This document shows, piece after piece, positions 18,945 to 26,366 of a DNA stretch of 64,000 nucleotides. The DNA lies in the NCBI RefSeq assembly GCF_001297125.1, contig NZ_LHPC01000021.1:1-64000 (forward strand). Reading direction: 5' to 3'. The position numbers and the translations under genes were made by a program. Positions within the stretch are counted from its first letter, which is position 1; each line of letters starts with the position of its first letter. The stretch comes from Pseudomonas sp. RIT-PI-q (GTDB lineage Bacteria; Pseudomonadota; Gammaproteobacteria; Pseudomonadales; Pseudomonadaceae). The notes under the pieces are model-generated. The model worked only from the letters and a program-made list of their open reading frames with translations, ran no database searches and was not told the origin of the DNA.

Positions 18945-19544
18945 TTAGCCGGCAGCTACTGAAAAAGCAGCAAACAGGACCGGCCACCACTTTTGACAGA
19001 CGTCCGTTATGTCAGATGCAAGCTCAGTAATTTTGGTTGCTTTCTCAAGCAGCGAAATTGCGACTGTATTGCGCCGGGCATCTTTTGGCGCAGCAGACTC
19101 CTTCGCCACAACGCTTAAGATCTCCACCAGTTCGTTTTTCTGATTTCGAGTTAAGTCGCCGCTCTGAAGGATTGCCTCCGACAGCCCCTTCACTGCTTCG
19201 GCAAGACCCTGCTCACCGTTTTGCGCCAATGCAGTGATTGACTGATCGACTGTTCCGATTGACCCAGTGTTGATCGTTCCTACGACACTGTTGTTTACTG
19301 AAATATTGTTCAATTTTGTGCCTGCTACGACAACGGGACGTGGTCGGGGAGGGAATTTAGGTCCATCTGGTGGGAAGCCGGCAATCGATGACATTTCGTC
19401 ATTCAAGTAGTTGATCATCCGCTCACTATTCTCAAACTCTTGCTGCCGAATCTGGGTAAGTTTGAAGTAGCAGTCGAGGCACAGAGGGACGTTATTTTCC
19501 CCGATCTGGTACATAGCAGGCGTGTCGCATTGGCAACATTTCAT
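18945..19544 (-). CDS. Zinc-ribbon protein with C-terminal membrane-like helix, unknown function
   Basis: This 199-aa protein starts at an ATG behind a perfect AGGAGG. Residues 1-30 hold two Cys pairs (KCCQCDTPA and PLCLDCY), a probable zinc ribbon. A beta-rich stretch follows (KLNNISVNNSVVGTINTGSI), of a kind seen as linkers in many bacterial conflict-system proteins. Then come helices rich in Leu and Ala, and the last 15 residues (WWPVLFAAFSVAAG) are hydrophobic. Upstream on the same strand, 58 bases away, is a 140-aa membrane protein, so the two look like one unit. It is the cargo gene nearest the left att site. I do not recognise the family. Confidence 0.6.
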   Translation of the reverse strand: MKCCQCDTPAMYQIGENNVPLCLDCYFKLTQIRQQEFENSERMINYLNDEMSSIAGFPPDGPKFPPRPRPVVVAGTKLNNISVNNSVVGTINTGSIGTVDQSITALAQNGEQGLAEAVKGLSEAILQSGDLTRNQKNELVEILSVVAKESAAPKDARRNTVAISLLEKATKITELASDITDVCQKWWPVLFAAFSVAAG

Positions 19545-19602
19545 GTGTCCTCCTAGAGCTAACACCAAGGGTCAGCTGATCTAGTCTGGAAAAACCTATC
19601 GC

Positions 19603-20025
19603 TTACCATAGGCTAACGATACCAAGGATAAGCCCGACAACACCGAGAATGAGTCCCGTGCCACCGAGCCACGCAGCCAGTCGTACAACAACTTGCGGGT
19701 GTCCAACGCAAGCCAGGAACTGTCCGATCCAGGAGTTACTGGCACGGACAGTTAACGGTATCTCGACTCGCGTGCCAATTTCTCCTAGGCCGGCTCTGTA
19801 CCAGGCGCCTATCACCAGCGTTTCCTCCGGTTTTGTTATGGTTCGCCGAGGTGATTGGTTATAGGTTTTGAGAAAGTTGGCATCAATTTGAAGGGCTTCG
19901 CAGTAGACACTTTTCTGAGTATTCGGGTTTGTGATTTTGATCACGCCTCTAGGTGGTAGGGATGCATTCTGCAACCAGACCCAACCCTGATGGGCGTCTT
20001 CATCTCGAGCGCTAAATATTTCCAT
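19603..20025 (-). CDS. Small protein with beta-rich domain and C-terminal membrane hairpin, unknown function
   Basis: This 140-aa protein has residues 1-95 predicted beta-rich, with short hydrophobic strands (WVWLQNASL, GVIKITNPN, TLVIGAWYRAGLG). Residues about 105-140 (VVVRLAAWLGGTGLILGVVG...) are long enough for one or two membrane helices rich in Gly. The fold of the soluble part may be a small beta-barrel, but I cannot name it. It precedes the zinc-ribbon gene in a two-gene unit. A membrane effector plus regulatory partner arrangement is one reading; it is an inference. Confidence 0.6.
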   Translation of the reverse strand: MEIFSARDEDAHQGWVWLQNASLPPRGVIKITNPNTQKSVYCEALQIDANFLKTYNQSPRRTITKPEETLVIGAWYRAGLGEIGTRVEIPLTVRASNSWIGQFLACVGHPQVVVRLAAWLGGTGLILGVVGLILGIVSLW

Positions 20026-20158
20026 GGCTAGCCATCTCTCCCGTCATCCGCCAATACCTCAGCCAACTATATGCAGCTTTAGTAAAGCGAAGATTCGGTA
20101 GGCCGTCTGTCTATTTGATTCACAGTACGCTGTTGGCATGAGCCTTGAAAAAACTACC

Positions 20159-20450
20159 GGGGACCCTGAGGCCTTCTTTAGGACACGGGGTCGGAAACCC
20201 GCGGGGCTTTGATAGCGGACGGTGCCCCAGCTTACTGAAATACAAATGTTGAAATTGAAAGGATCTTGAAGAAAACGGAGATCGTTACCGGAACGGTAAC
20301 GGTGAGTTCTGATCGGTCATTTCGTAGGGCAAATGCACAGGTGAACAGGCAGTTCACCGGGTTCACCTGTTCACTAAGCTGGGAGTTCTCCCGCTAACAA
20401 GATCCCGCGGGTTTCCGACCCCGTGTCTCAATGAAAACCTCAGGGTCCCC
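20159..20450. repeat. 47-base inverted repeat element with internal palindromes (origin-like)
   Basis: Arms 20159-20205 and 20404-20450 share a 13-bp outer block (GGGGACCCTGAGG) and a 24-bp inner block (GACACGGGGTCGG...), both perfectly inverted, with about 10 unmatched bases between. The 198-base interior holds GTTACCG-GAA-CGGTAAC (20284-20300) and four TGAAC units in both orientations (20340-20375, starting GGTGAACAGG). As I recall, P4 phage alpha protein binds type I iterons of the form GGTGAACAG(A/T); the likeness is striking. Part of the 855-base stretch 20026-20881, in which I see no gene. Confidence 0.65.
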
Positions 20451-20534
20451 CGGCAGACCGCGGAAGATGCACTTCCAGTTCGCTGGAGGGATTGATGCTA
20501 CCGGGGAGCGGGGCTCGTATCTGTTCAAAATGCG

Positions 20535-20655
20535 GTGTAACGCGTGTAACTGATGTAACAACTATAGCTAAGTGATTGTATTTATTGGCTATTATTGGCG
20601 TTACACCAATTTGGCTCATATTTTTTAAGCGTGTAACTGAGTCCCGTCGTGTAAC
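20535..20655. repeat. Left cluster of GTGTAAC/GTTACAC iterons
   Basis: Five exact GTGTAAC/GTTACAC heptamers lie at 20535-20541, 20544-20550, 20600-20606, 20631-20637 and 20649-20655, with ATGTAAC at 20553-20559. Some spacings are regular at 9 bases. The same heptamer clusters again at 34567-34688 near the other island end. Such paired iteron sets are expected of an origin and a second cis region bound by a replication initiator. Confidence 0.65.
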
Positions 20656-20881
20656 AGTTTCAAATGAATAATAAAGAGAAAGGCGAGGCCATGCCTATGA
20701 GGCTGAAGGTAGAGCGAACCAACTGCATGACAGCCGATTGGTGATGGTTAGCCGTCGGTTATCGTCTGGCACCAGGTCGTCAGTTGTGTCAGCGATTTGC
20801 AGGCAGTTGCAACAGACTGCTTTCGGCCAAAAGAAGACTATCAATAGAATCGTGCCAAAGCAGGTTCGTACAGGAGGGGGC

Positions 20882-21298
20882 TCACCTTGGAGCCAAACTG
20901 CCGTCGATCATAGACTCTTGCGCCTCGCTAATGTCATCCGATCCCTTAGCGCAAAACTGCACGTCCCGCGTGAACATATTTCCAAGATGACCGATCCTGA
21001 AAACATCGCCGGTCGCTAACCCCTGTGTCAGTTTATTCTCGCTGATCTCATAAAAATCACTCAGGCAGACCCAAGTATTTTTCTGGAAGCAAGTGGAGTT
21101 AGCAGGAAAGAAGAAAGCAGCAAATCTGTTGCCACTTTGACATCCGAAGTCATTTCGGTAGTGATGCCCTTGCGATGTGGTTTTGGCCACCAGAACAATT
21201 CCATTTTTCAAGTTACCCAGTACAACCAAGTACTTGTCTTTGGTTGTGCCATCAGCAAACAAGAAATCTTTATGGAGATATACTGTTCCTGGGGTCAC
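20882..21298 (-). CDS. Probable PemK/MazF-like toxin of a Panacea toxin-antitoxin pair
   Basis: This 138-aa protein starts with GTG behind AAGGA, one base after the partner's stop codon. The N-terminal half reads like a PemK/MazF-type small barrel: TPGTVYLHKDF, DKYLVVLGN, GIVLVAKTTS, with a central CLSDFYEI segment. MazF/PemK toxins are mRNA endonucleases; whether this one keeps the active-site residues cannot be settled by eye. The gene directly upstream encodes a Panacea-domain protein, a known antitoxin type, which supports the toxin call. Confidence 0.6.
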   Translation of the reverse strand: MTPGTVYLHKDFLFADGTTKDKYLVVLGNLKNGIVLVAKTTSQGHHYRNDFGCQSGNRFAAFFFPANSTCFQKNTWVCLSDFYEISENKLTQGLATGDVFRIGHLGNMFTRDVQFCAKGSDDISEAQESMIDGSLAPR

Positions 21299-21299
21299 A

Positions 21300-21854
21300 T
21301 CATTTCCTTAGTGTGGCGACCAACTCTGCTCGATCGGCGGCAAGCCTCATAACGGCGTCCTCCTCCTGCCTGCGTACAGCCATCCGGTATGGGATGTTCT
21401 CTTGCTTTCGCCCCTGAACCTCGTAGATTTGATGCCACGGCAGGTTTTCGAGGTGAGTTTCCTCAACCATTTGCTCCGCGTCAGAATTTTTAAATTGATC
21501 TGCCAAACTATGCATGATGCGAAGCTCACGCTTCGTAAAGTGAGACGAATCAAATTGGCTCAAAGCCTCAACTCGAAGCATCTGACCTTTCGCCGTAGAT
21601 AGGAACTCGAACGAGCAGTTTCCATCCCAGTCTTGCTCTGGGCGCCTGAGTTCCTCAAATAGTTCGGTGGGTACAGGCCCCATAGGCCACGCAAAATACT
21701 CCAGCCCGGTGACTGGCCGGCCAGTATCTCTAAAATGCGTAAAGTCTAAGAAATACAGGAGCTTAAAAAGCTTTGTCTTTCCCAGCTTTCGCGTGTTTTG
21801 CGCAAAAAACTTGACCGCTTCGATCAGCTTTTCACGTTCATGGTTGATTAGCAT
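21300..21854 (-). CDS. Panacea-domain antitoxin (SocA/DUF4065-like)
   Basis: This 184-aa protein carries the Panacea core in residues about 20-110: KLFKLLYFLDFTHFRDTG, then GLEYFAWPMGPVPTELFEEL. These two blocks are the hallmark of the domain, which neutralises many unrelated toxins in PanAT systems. The extended C-terminal part (about 110-184) is charged and helical and may be the toxin-specific section. It precedes the toxin gene, the usual antitoxin-first order, and is nearly contiguous with it. Confidence 0.8.
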   Translation of the reverse strand: MLINHEREKLIEAVKFFAQNTRKLGKTKLFKLLYFLDFTHFRDTGRPVTGLEYFAWPMGPVPTELFEELRRPEQDWDGNCSFEFLSTAKGQMLRVEALSQFDSSHFTKRELRIMHSLADQFKNSDAEQMVEETHLENLPWHQIYEVQGRKQENIPYRMAVRRQEEDAVMRLAADRAELVATLRK

Positions 21855-22064
21855 AGGTGTCAGGATAGCTCAATGCGAGATCTCAGCTCTACAGCACTCG
21901 ACCATTGGCACGGCAATGAGCTTGCACGCTTGCGACACGGTTATCGCAGGCTATACGACTAAGGCCGAGCCAGGCTTAGAGATTCGAAGGCAGTCTGGTT
22001 TGTAGTAGCAAAGGCTGAGTACATCAGTGGACAGTGGATTTGCCAGATACTCATATCTGGGGTA

Positions 22065-22080
22065 CTGTTTGTATGAACAG
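22065..22080. promoter_or_regulatory. Candidate LexA (SOS) box in a gene-free stretch
   Basis: CTGTTTGTATGAACAG fits the CTGT-N8-ACAG SOS operator form. It lies in the 441-base gap between the divergent antitoxin and 288-aa genes (21855-22295), 210 bases from the former and 215 from the latter. No convincing small gene follows it: the only nearby ORF, at 22115, has 34 codons and no ribosome site. A remnant of a lost SOS gene is possible. Confidence 0.4.
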
Positions 22081-22295
22081 TGTTTTGTGAGGCGACGCTA
22101 GGAAATCAGTACGCCATGCACCTTAGAAGACGAAGACATTTTGCCATCATTGGAATTAGAATCAGCGACCTTCTGATTCAGGAGGTGCGAGGCTCTAATC
22201 AGATCGTTCAGACCGTTTAGCGCGTCTACTGATCGTGCAGAAGAGAGTTTTCAGGTAGCCCTAGTGCTATTAATCATTCATGGAAGTAGGTCGCA

Positions 22296-23162
22296 ATGCA
22301 CGAGACGCTGAAGATCAAGATCGATTTTGCCAAGGAACGTCGCAGACCTGCCGAAATATTCCAGGCCATGAGCAGCTACATAGAAGCTTACCAGGCACTC
22401 GGGCAAGTTATTGCAACGAGCGTTGGCGCAACAGACGACTTTGAACTTCGATTGGAAAACGTCGAGACGGGATCGATAGCGAGTTTGCTGAAGTCCGTTC
22501 CAGGGAAGGTAAGAACGTGGGTAGAAGATGCTGTTTTTGATGCCGGTGTGAAATTAGCGGGTGAACTTTCTGAAATCGACTCAACCAGCACAGAAGAAGA
22601 CGTAGACCTCTTGGCGGCTAAGCTCGAAACTCACTTGAGCCAGTTTGATTTTGGGCAAACAGTGGATCCAATGATCGATCGAAAAGCTTTGGCAGTGGCT
22701 TTGAGTAAGCTTTCGGAAGCCAACAAACGACTGCTTCCAGAAGAGAGTGCTACGGCTACCCTGACTGAAGCTCACTGCGTAACTCCGATCAACACGCATT
22801 GGCGCTTCAATGCTAATCCCAAAGATATGTTTTTGGGAACAAAGGAAAGCCATGTTGGTGTCGATAAACTTTATGTGAGGGCTCCTGTCAATATAGGCAA
22901 GGGTGCATGGGCCATGTTAAGTGTCAGCACTGGGAGTCGATACAATGCCAATATTTCTGATCTCGGCTGGCTTGAAGGTTATCAGGATGGGCTGATAAAA
23001 CCTATCGGCCCAAAAGATGTTATGGAGGCTGAAGTTGCCTACGAGATTTACACGCCGCCCGCCGGGAAAGGTAAGCCTTTCATATCCAGTGCGAAAATTA
23101 AAAGAGTGATTGACATCCATCGAGATGTGGGGCTTCAGCATGAACCCAGACCTCTCCTCTAG
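22296..23162 (+). CDS. Unrecognised soluble protein, first gene of a two-gene cargo module
   Basis: This 288-aa protein has no membrane segment. The N-terminal 70 residues combine a beta strand (TLKIKIDFAKE), a helix (PAEIFQAMSSYIEAYQALGQ) and a strand ending in ELRLENVETGSIASLL, a layout I associate with conserved hypothetical proteins of mobile elements but cannot name. The middle is helical and acidic (EEDVDLLAAKLETHL). The C-terminal third is beta-rich (VDKLYVRAPVNIGKGAWAML, MEAEVAYEIYTPP). It overlaps the following membrane-protein gene by 23 bases, so the two are made together. Function unknown. Confidence 0.65.
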   Translation: MHETLKIKIDFAKERRRPAEIFQAMSSYIEAYQALGQVIATSVGATDDFELRLENVETGSIASLLKSVPGKVRTWVEDAVFDAGVKLAGELSEIDSTSTEEDVDLLAAKLETHLSQFDFGQTVDPMIDRKALAVALSKLSEANKRLLPEESATATLTEAHCVTPINTHWRFNANPKDMFLGTKESHVGVDKLYVRAPVNIGKGAWAMLSVSTGSRYNANISDLGWLEGYQDGLIKPIGPKDVMEAEVAYEIYTPPAGKGKPFISSAKIKRVIDIHRDVGLQHEPRPLL

Positions 23163-23556
23163 AGACCGGAAGGCTATTTTAGCCGAACTTATGTCCGAGT
23201 ACCTTTTCATCGTGATTCCCTTCACGATGCTGGTACTCATTAAGCTGTATGCTTACACATGGCAGGAAATTGTGCTTTCAGCTGATTGGTCGCTGGGGTC
23301 TTGCATAATTTTTGGACAGGTAGCAGTAAAAATGACGAGGTCGGCTATCAAGCACCGTACTACCGATGATAGGTTTCTGGCCTGGTATGCTTCCAAACGC
23401 TTCTTCATGGTAGCGGTGTCCTTGTTGTTCTATTTTGGGATGATTGCGCAGCCAACCTTGAAACTGGGATTTGCGCAATTTATTGTGTTTGGGCTGGCCA
23501 GTTACTTTCACTTCAAAGATGGCGTGGCGGCGAGAGTCCTTGAAGCGCAAACATAA
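23140..23556 (+). CDS. Four-helix membrane protein, partner of the 288-aa gene
   Basis: This 138-aa protein starts at an ATG inside the preceding gene; the frame is open 10 codons further upstream. Four hydrophobic segments are visible: YLFIVIPFTMLVLIKLYAY (about 21-39), SLGSCIIFGQVAV (about 51-63), FFMVAVSLLFYFGMIAQ (about 90-106) and FAQFIVFGLASYFHF (about 112-127). Charged loops hold TRSAIKHRTTDDRFLAW. A small multi-pass protein translationally coupled to a soluble partner is a common layout for membrane-depolarising defence effectors, but nothing here proves that role. Confidence 0.6.
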   Translation: MNPDLSSRDRKAILAELMSEYLFIVIPFTMLVLIKLYAYTWQEIVLSADWSLGSCIIFGQVAVKMTRSAIKHRTTDDRFLAWYASKRFFMVAVSLLFYFGMIAQPTLKLGFAQFIVFGLASYFHFKDGVAARVLEAQT

Positions 23557-24001
23557 GTCTGAAAAGTCTTATAGAAAAGCATTGCTGAAAGATTTCACTT
23601 AACGTGGGTGTCCGAGTATTTTTTGCAACGAGCAGAGTGGCAAGGAGTATGAGGCTAAGGATGTAGTCCTCATCTTAAACTCCTTCGATGGAGCGCACCA
23701 AGTTTGCTATTTTTACTTATGGCCGATGATGTCCGACAAATAGCTTCCGACCGCGAGCGTCTGTGCTCGGCGCAAAAGCGAATACTTGATCAGAGTGTTC
23801 TGTTAAAGTATAAAAACTTATTTAATCGCATCGATAAATTTTGTTCGTTAAGGGTTGCGGTCTGGATGTATTTGACTATGTACTCAATTCGAGCTTAGCT
23901 TCTATCGACCAGATAATGATTTTATCAAGCATTTTGTCGCATTTGCTTGCGGCAGCAAACCTCCACTATTTATCGTTTTAACACCGCGTTGAGGACTGAT
24001 T
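23557..24001. other. 445-base A+T-rich gap, no firm gene
   Basis: Only a 64-codon frame at 23704-23898 (MLFLLMADDVRQIASDRERL...) is present, with an internal ATG at 23719. It has no clear ribosome site or recognisable domain. The last 100 bases probably hold the promoter of the 552-aa gene. Confidence 0.4.
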
Positions 24002-25660
24002 ATGCTCAGTGATGACGGCTATGCAAAACTCTCTCACCCGCTATTAGACACATTTAGTCAAATTGAGGCATCGCAGCCTGGCCTTGCTTCTTGTCTTGAT
24101 GCTTTGGGGTTATATCATCCCACTCAATATGTTCTTAGATTGAGTTATTCAGTACACAAGCTGGTCGATAGTGCCACTAAAAAAAAGAACGGGGATATAA
24201 CTTGGGAAGAGTTTCAAGCTTTTTCGACATATCTCCACGAAACCGTTCACTGGTGGCAATTCATTGGCTCGACCATAGGCTTTATGTTGAGTATGGGTTA
24301 TCCCGCGCAAACGCATAATAATATGGAAGCGCTGCAACAACTCGCAAAATCGAAGAAAGCCAAAAAGCCACTCATGGCGTGGGCTGAATCGGAGATGCGC
24401 AGAGGCAAAGATCATACGGATCCAGACATTGCACATGCTAACACCGTAACAAACAATACGTTGGATATAGCGTTTTACAGATCGCTAATCATGAATGCTT
24501 CGGGCATTAAAAAGGTTGCGACTTTAAATTATTTTGAGTCAAAGGCTCATGCTTTCAATGTTGCATACAATGCTACATTAAACGTCCTGAAAAGTATGTT
24601 TGATCCTGAGTCGGAGTTCCTTCCTAATCCTGACGATTGGCACGACGATTTTGAGAGTAACAAGGTCGCCAAACTTAGCGGTTTTTTCTATGGTTCCCCT
24701 ATAAAGCTATATCCTATTCGAGGGTTTGATATCATTGAAGGTCAGGCTAGGTTTATTCAGCTACAGTTTCTGTCAGCTGTAACCGAAAATAAGATAACGT
24801 TCGAGCAAATTGAAAAAGAGGGTTACCTACAAGGAGTATATGGTGAGGCGTTCAAGTTGTTTCTGCAGTTGACAAATAGTGAGGCGCCTAAGCTAGTCGA
24901 TAGTCCTCTTGTTGCGCTGTATCTTCTTGTTTGTGATATATCACTTAATCCTTCTGAAGGTTTCCCAAAGGCAGTAACTTGCATGAAGGATTTCATTAGT
25001 GTCGTCGATTGTAATTATCGGTTTCTAGCACTTTGCAGGGCTGTGAAAGAAAACTCTCACTTAAAATTTCACATTAAGGATTACAGCAAAAAAGAATACC
25101 TGGAGGTGGCGCAAATACTGACGCAGAGCAGTGGTCTCGAGCATCCATATGAAATACCTACTTTGATATCTACATGGAAAAAAGATAGGGGCTCAATCCA
25201 AGAGCTATTAAGGCAGCAAGACAGCTTTGATTATGATCCAGAAAGTATTGCCATTCGTGTCCTCTTCTCGCATTTCATAACTTTTAACTTGGATAAGCTT
25301 GAGGCTCCAGAATTTTTCTGTTGGGCAGGAAAACATTTTACGTTTGGAGAGGAGTTTAGGAAGTATCAAGATATCTGGTTGAGAAATTTATCATTGTATA
25401 GTGATCACTCTGAAGAACAGACGATTTTGCCACGTATGGTTCCTGGAAAAACTGAAGCTAATATAAAAAAGACGTTCAATGCATTTTACGCTGCGAACCT
25501 TGTATATAACTTGAGTAGCCAGTGGGTGACTGGGCAGGGGGAGTTTAAATATGAGTTCTCTTGGCTTACAGAGCGAGAAGATTCTGGAGTAATAAAAGAT
25601 AAAACAAGTCGTTTGTTTGAAAATATTTTTAAAATTCATCCTGATGATATTAGCTGCTGA
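24002..25660 (+). CDS. Putative zincin metallopeptidase (HExxH), large cargo protein of unknown family
   Basis: This 552-aa soluble protein has the motif HETVH at residues 79-83 within STYLHETVHWWQFIGSTIG, a textbook HExxH zinc-protease helix. A possible third ligand is Glu246 in GFDIIEGQARFIQLQF, at gluzincin-like distance and in an E-x-x-A-like setting. The rest is helical, Phe- and Tyr-rich, with no second domain that I recognise. It is A+T rich compared with the core genes and stands alone on the plus strand inside the island. No signal peptide is seen, so a target inside the cell is likely. It could be a defence effector, a toxin, or an anti-repressor-type protease. Confidence 0.65.
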   Translation: MLSDDGYAKLSHPLLDTFSQIEASQPGLASCLDALGLYHPTQYVLRLSYSVHKLVDSATKKKNGDITWEEFQAFSTYLHETVHWWQFIGSTIGFMLSMGYPAQTHNNMEALQQLAKSKKAKKPLMAWAESEMRRGKDHTDPDIAHANTVTNNTLDIAFYRSLIMNASGIKKVATLNYFESKAHAFNVAYNATLNVLKSMFDPESEFLPNPDDWHDDFESNKVAKLSGFFYGSPIKLYPIRGFDIIEGQARFIQLQFLSAVTENKITFEQIEKEGYLQGVYGEAFKLFLQLTNSEAPKLVDSPLVALYLLVCDISLNPSEGFPKAVTCMKDFISVVDCNYRFLALCRAVKENSHLKFHIKDYSKKEYLEVAQILTQSSGLEHPYEIPTLISTWKKDRGSIQELLRQQDSFDYDPESIAIRVLFSHFITFNLDKLEAPEFFCWAGKHFTFGEEFRKYQDIWLRNLSLYSDHSEEQTILPRMVPGKTEANIKKTFNAFYAANLVYNLSSQWVTGQGEFKYEFSWLTEREDSGVIKDKTSRLFENIFKIHPDDISC

Positions 25661-25971
25661 ATAGTTGTAGTCGGCCCTTGATGGTGCGCTCTGATTGTAT
25701 TGGCAGATGTGTAGCTTTTTGGGGTGAGGGGCTTAAGTGCGATATGGCTGGTGTGCACTGGAAGGGAGTTTAGTTGGCAGACTATGTCGATAATTGCGAC
25801 ATTGGGTTATTTGTGTGTGGAAGGCTTGGAATTAATATGCTATTTACTTAAACGGTATTTATTCCGAGATGTGATGCGCAGGTTGAAATGAGCGACGCTA
25901 GGCTTGTCAAATATCGAATGTTCAATTGAGTCAAATTCAGCCTGAAGTAGACGTCAGCTATTGGCCCAGAG

Positions 25972-26120
25972 TGTGTAAAAACGCTTCGCCAAAATTGAAG
26001 TGTCCGCGTCTACGTTAAATCTGAAATTTATCGGCACGTCTGCAGATGTGGATTTCGCGTAGAAACGCGATTTCCATTCCGGTTTTGAGCACCTGAAGCG
26101 CTCAAAAACGTTTTTACACA
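25972..26120. repeat. 149-bp MITE-like element with 12-bp terminal inverted repeats
   Basis: TGTGTAAAAACG (25972-25983) and CGTTTTTACACA (26109-26120) are exact inverted copies. No ORF lies between. No target duplication is visible at the ends. It lies in the 706-base gene-free stretch 25661-26366; the part before 25972 shows nothing. Confidence 0.5.
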
Positions 26121-26125
26121 GCCTC

Positions 26126-26195
26126 GGCCGGTAGCAGCCTGTCACGAAAGGCTTGCTACCGGCCAGAAACAGTCGTTCTGGAAGGCCGGAACCGG
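26126..26195. repeat. GC-rich hairpin cluster
   Basis: GGCCGGTAGCA (26126-26136) pairs with TGCTACCGGCC (26154-26164), then GGCCGG-AA-CCGGCC (26182-26195) forms a second palindrome. Both are conspicuous in A+T-rich surroundings. This type of sequence recurs between genes in Pseudomonas islands. It may end transcripts of the 552-aa gene or be the remains of an insertion element. Confidence 0.5.
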
Positions 26196-26366
26196 CCAAA
26201 AGCGCCCAGATATCAGTCGATAGGCCCGGCTTCCCCGGAGCATTAGGGGCCTACACAGACAGCATTTATCAGCCCTGCCCCAAAAACTCTCTAGGCCAAA
26301 CAAAAAAATATGGGAAGCCAGCAATCCCACCATCAAAAACGAAGGGGCTACAAGCTCATAAAAACT

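Noticed and set aside
20159..20450. Retron or group II intron RNA
   Set aside because: The long inverted repeat suggested a retron msr-msd, but no reverse transcriptase is encoded in the island.
23704..23898. 64-codon plus-strand ORF
   Set aside because: No ribosome site, no recognisable domain, and low-complexity A+T-rich composition.
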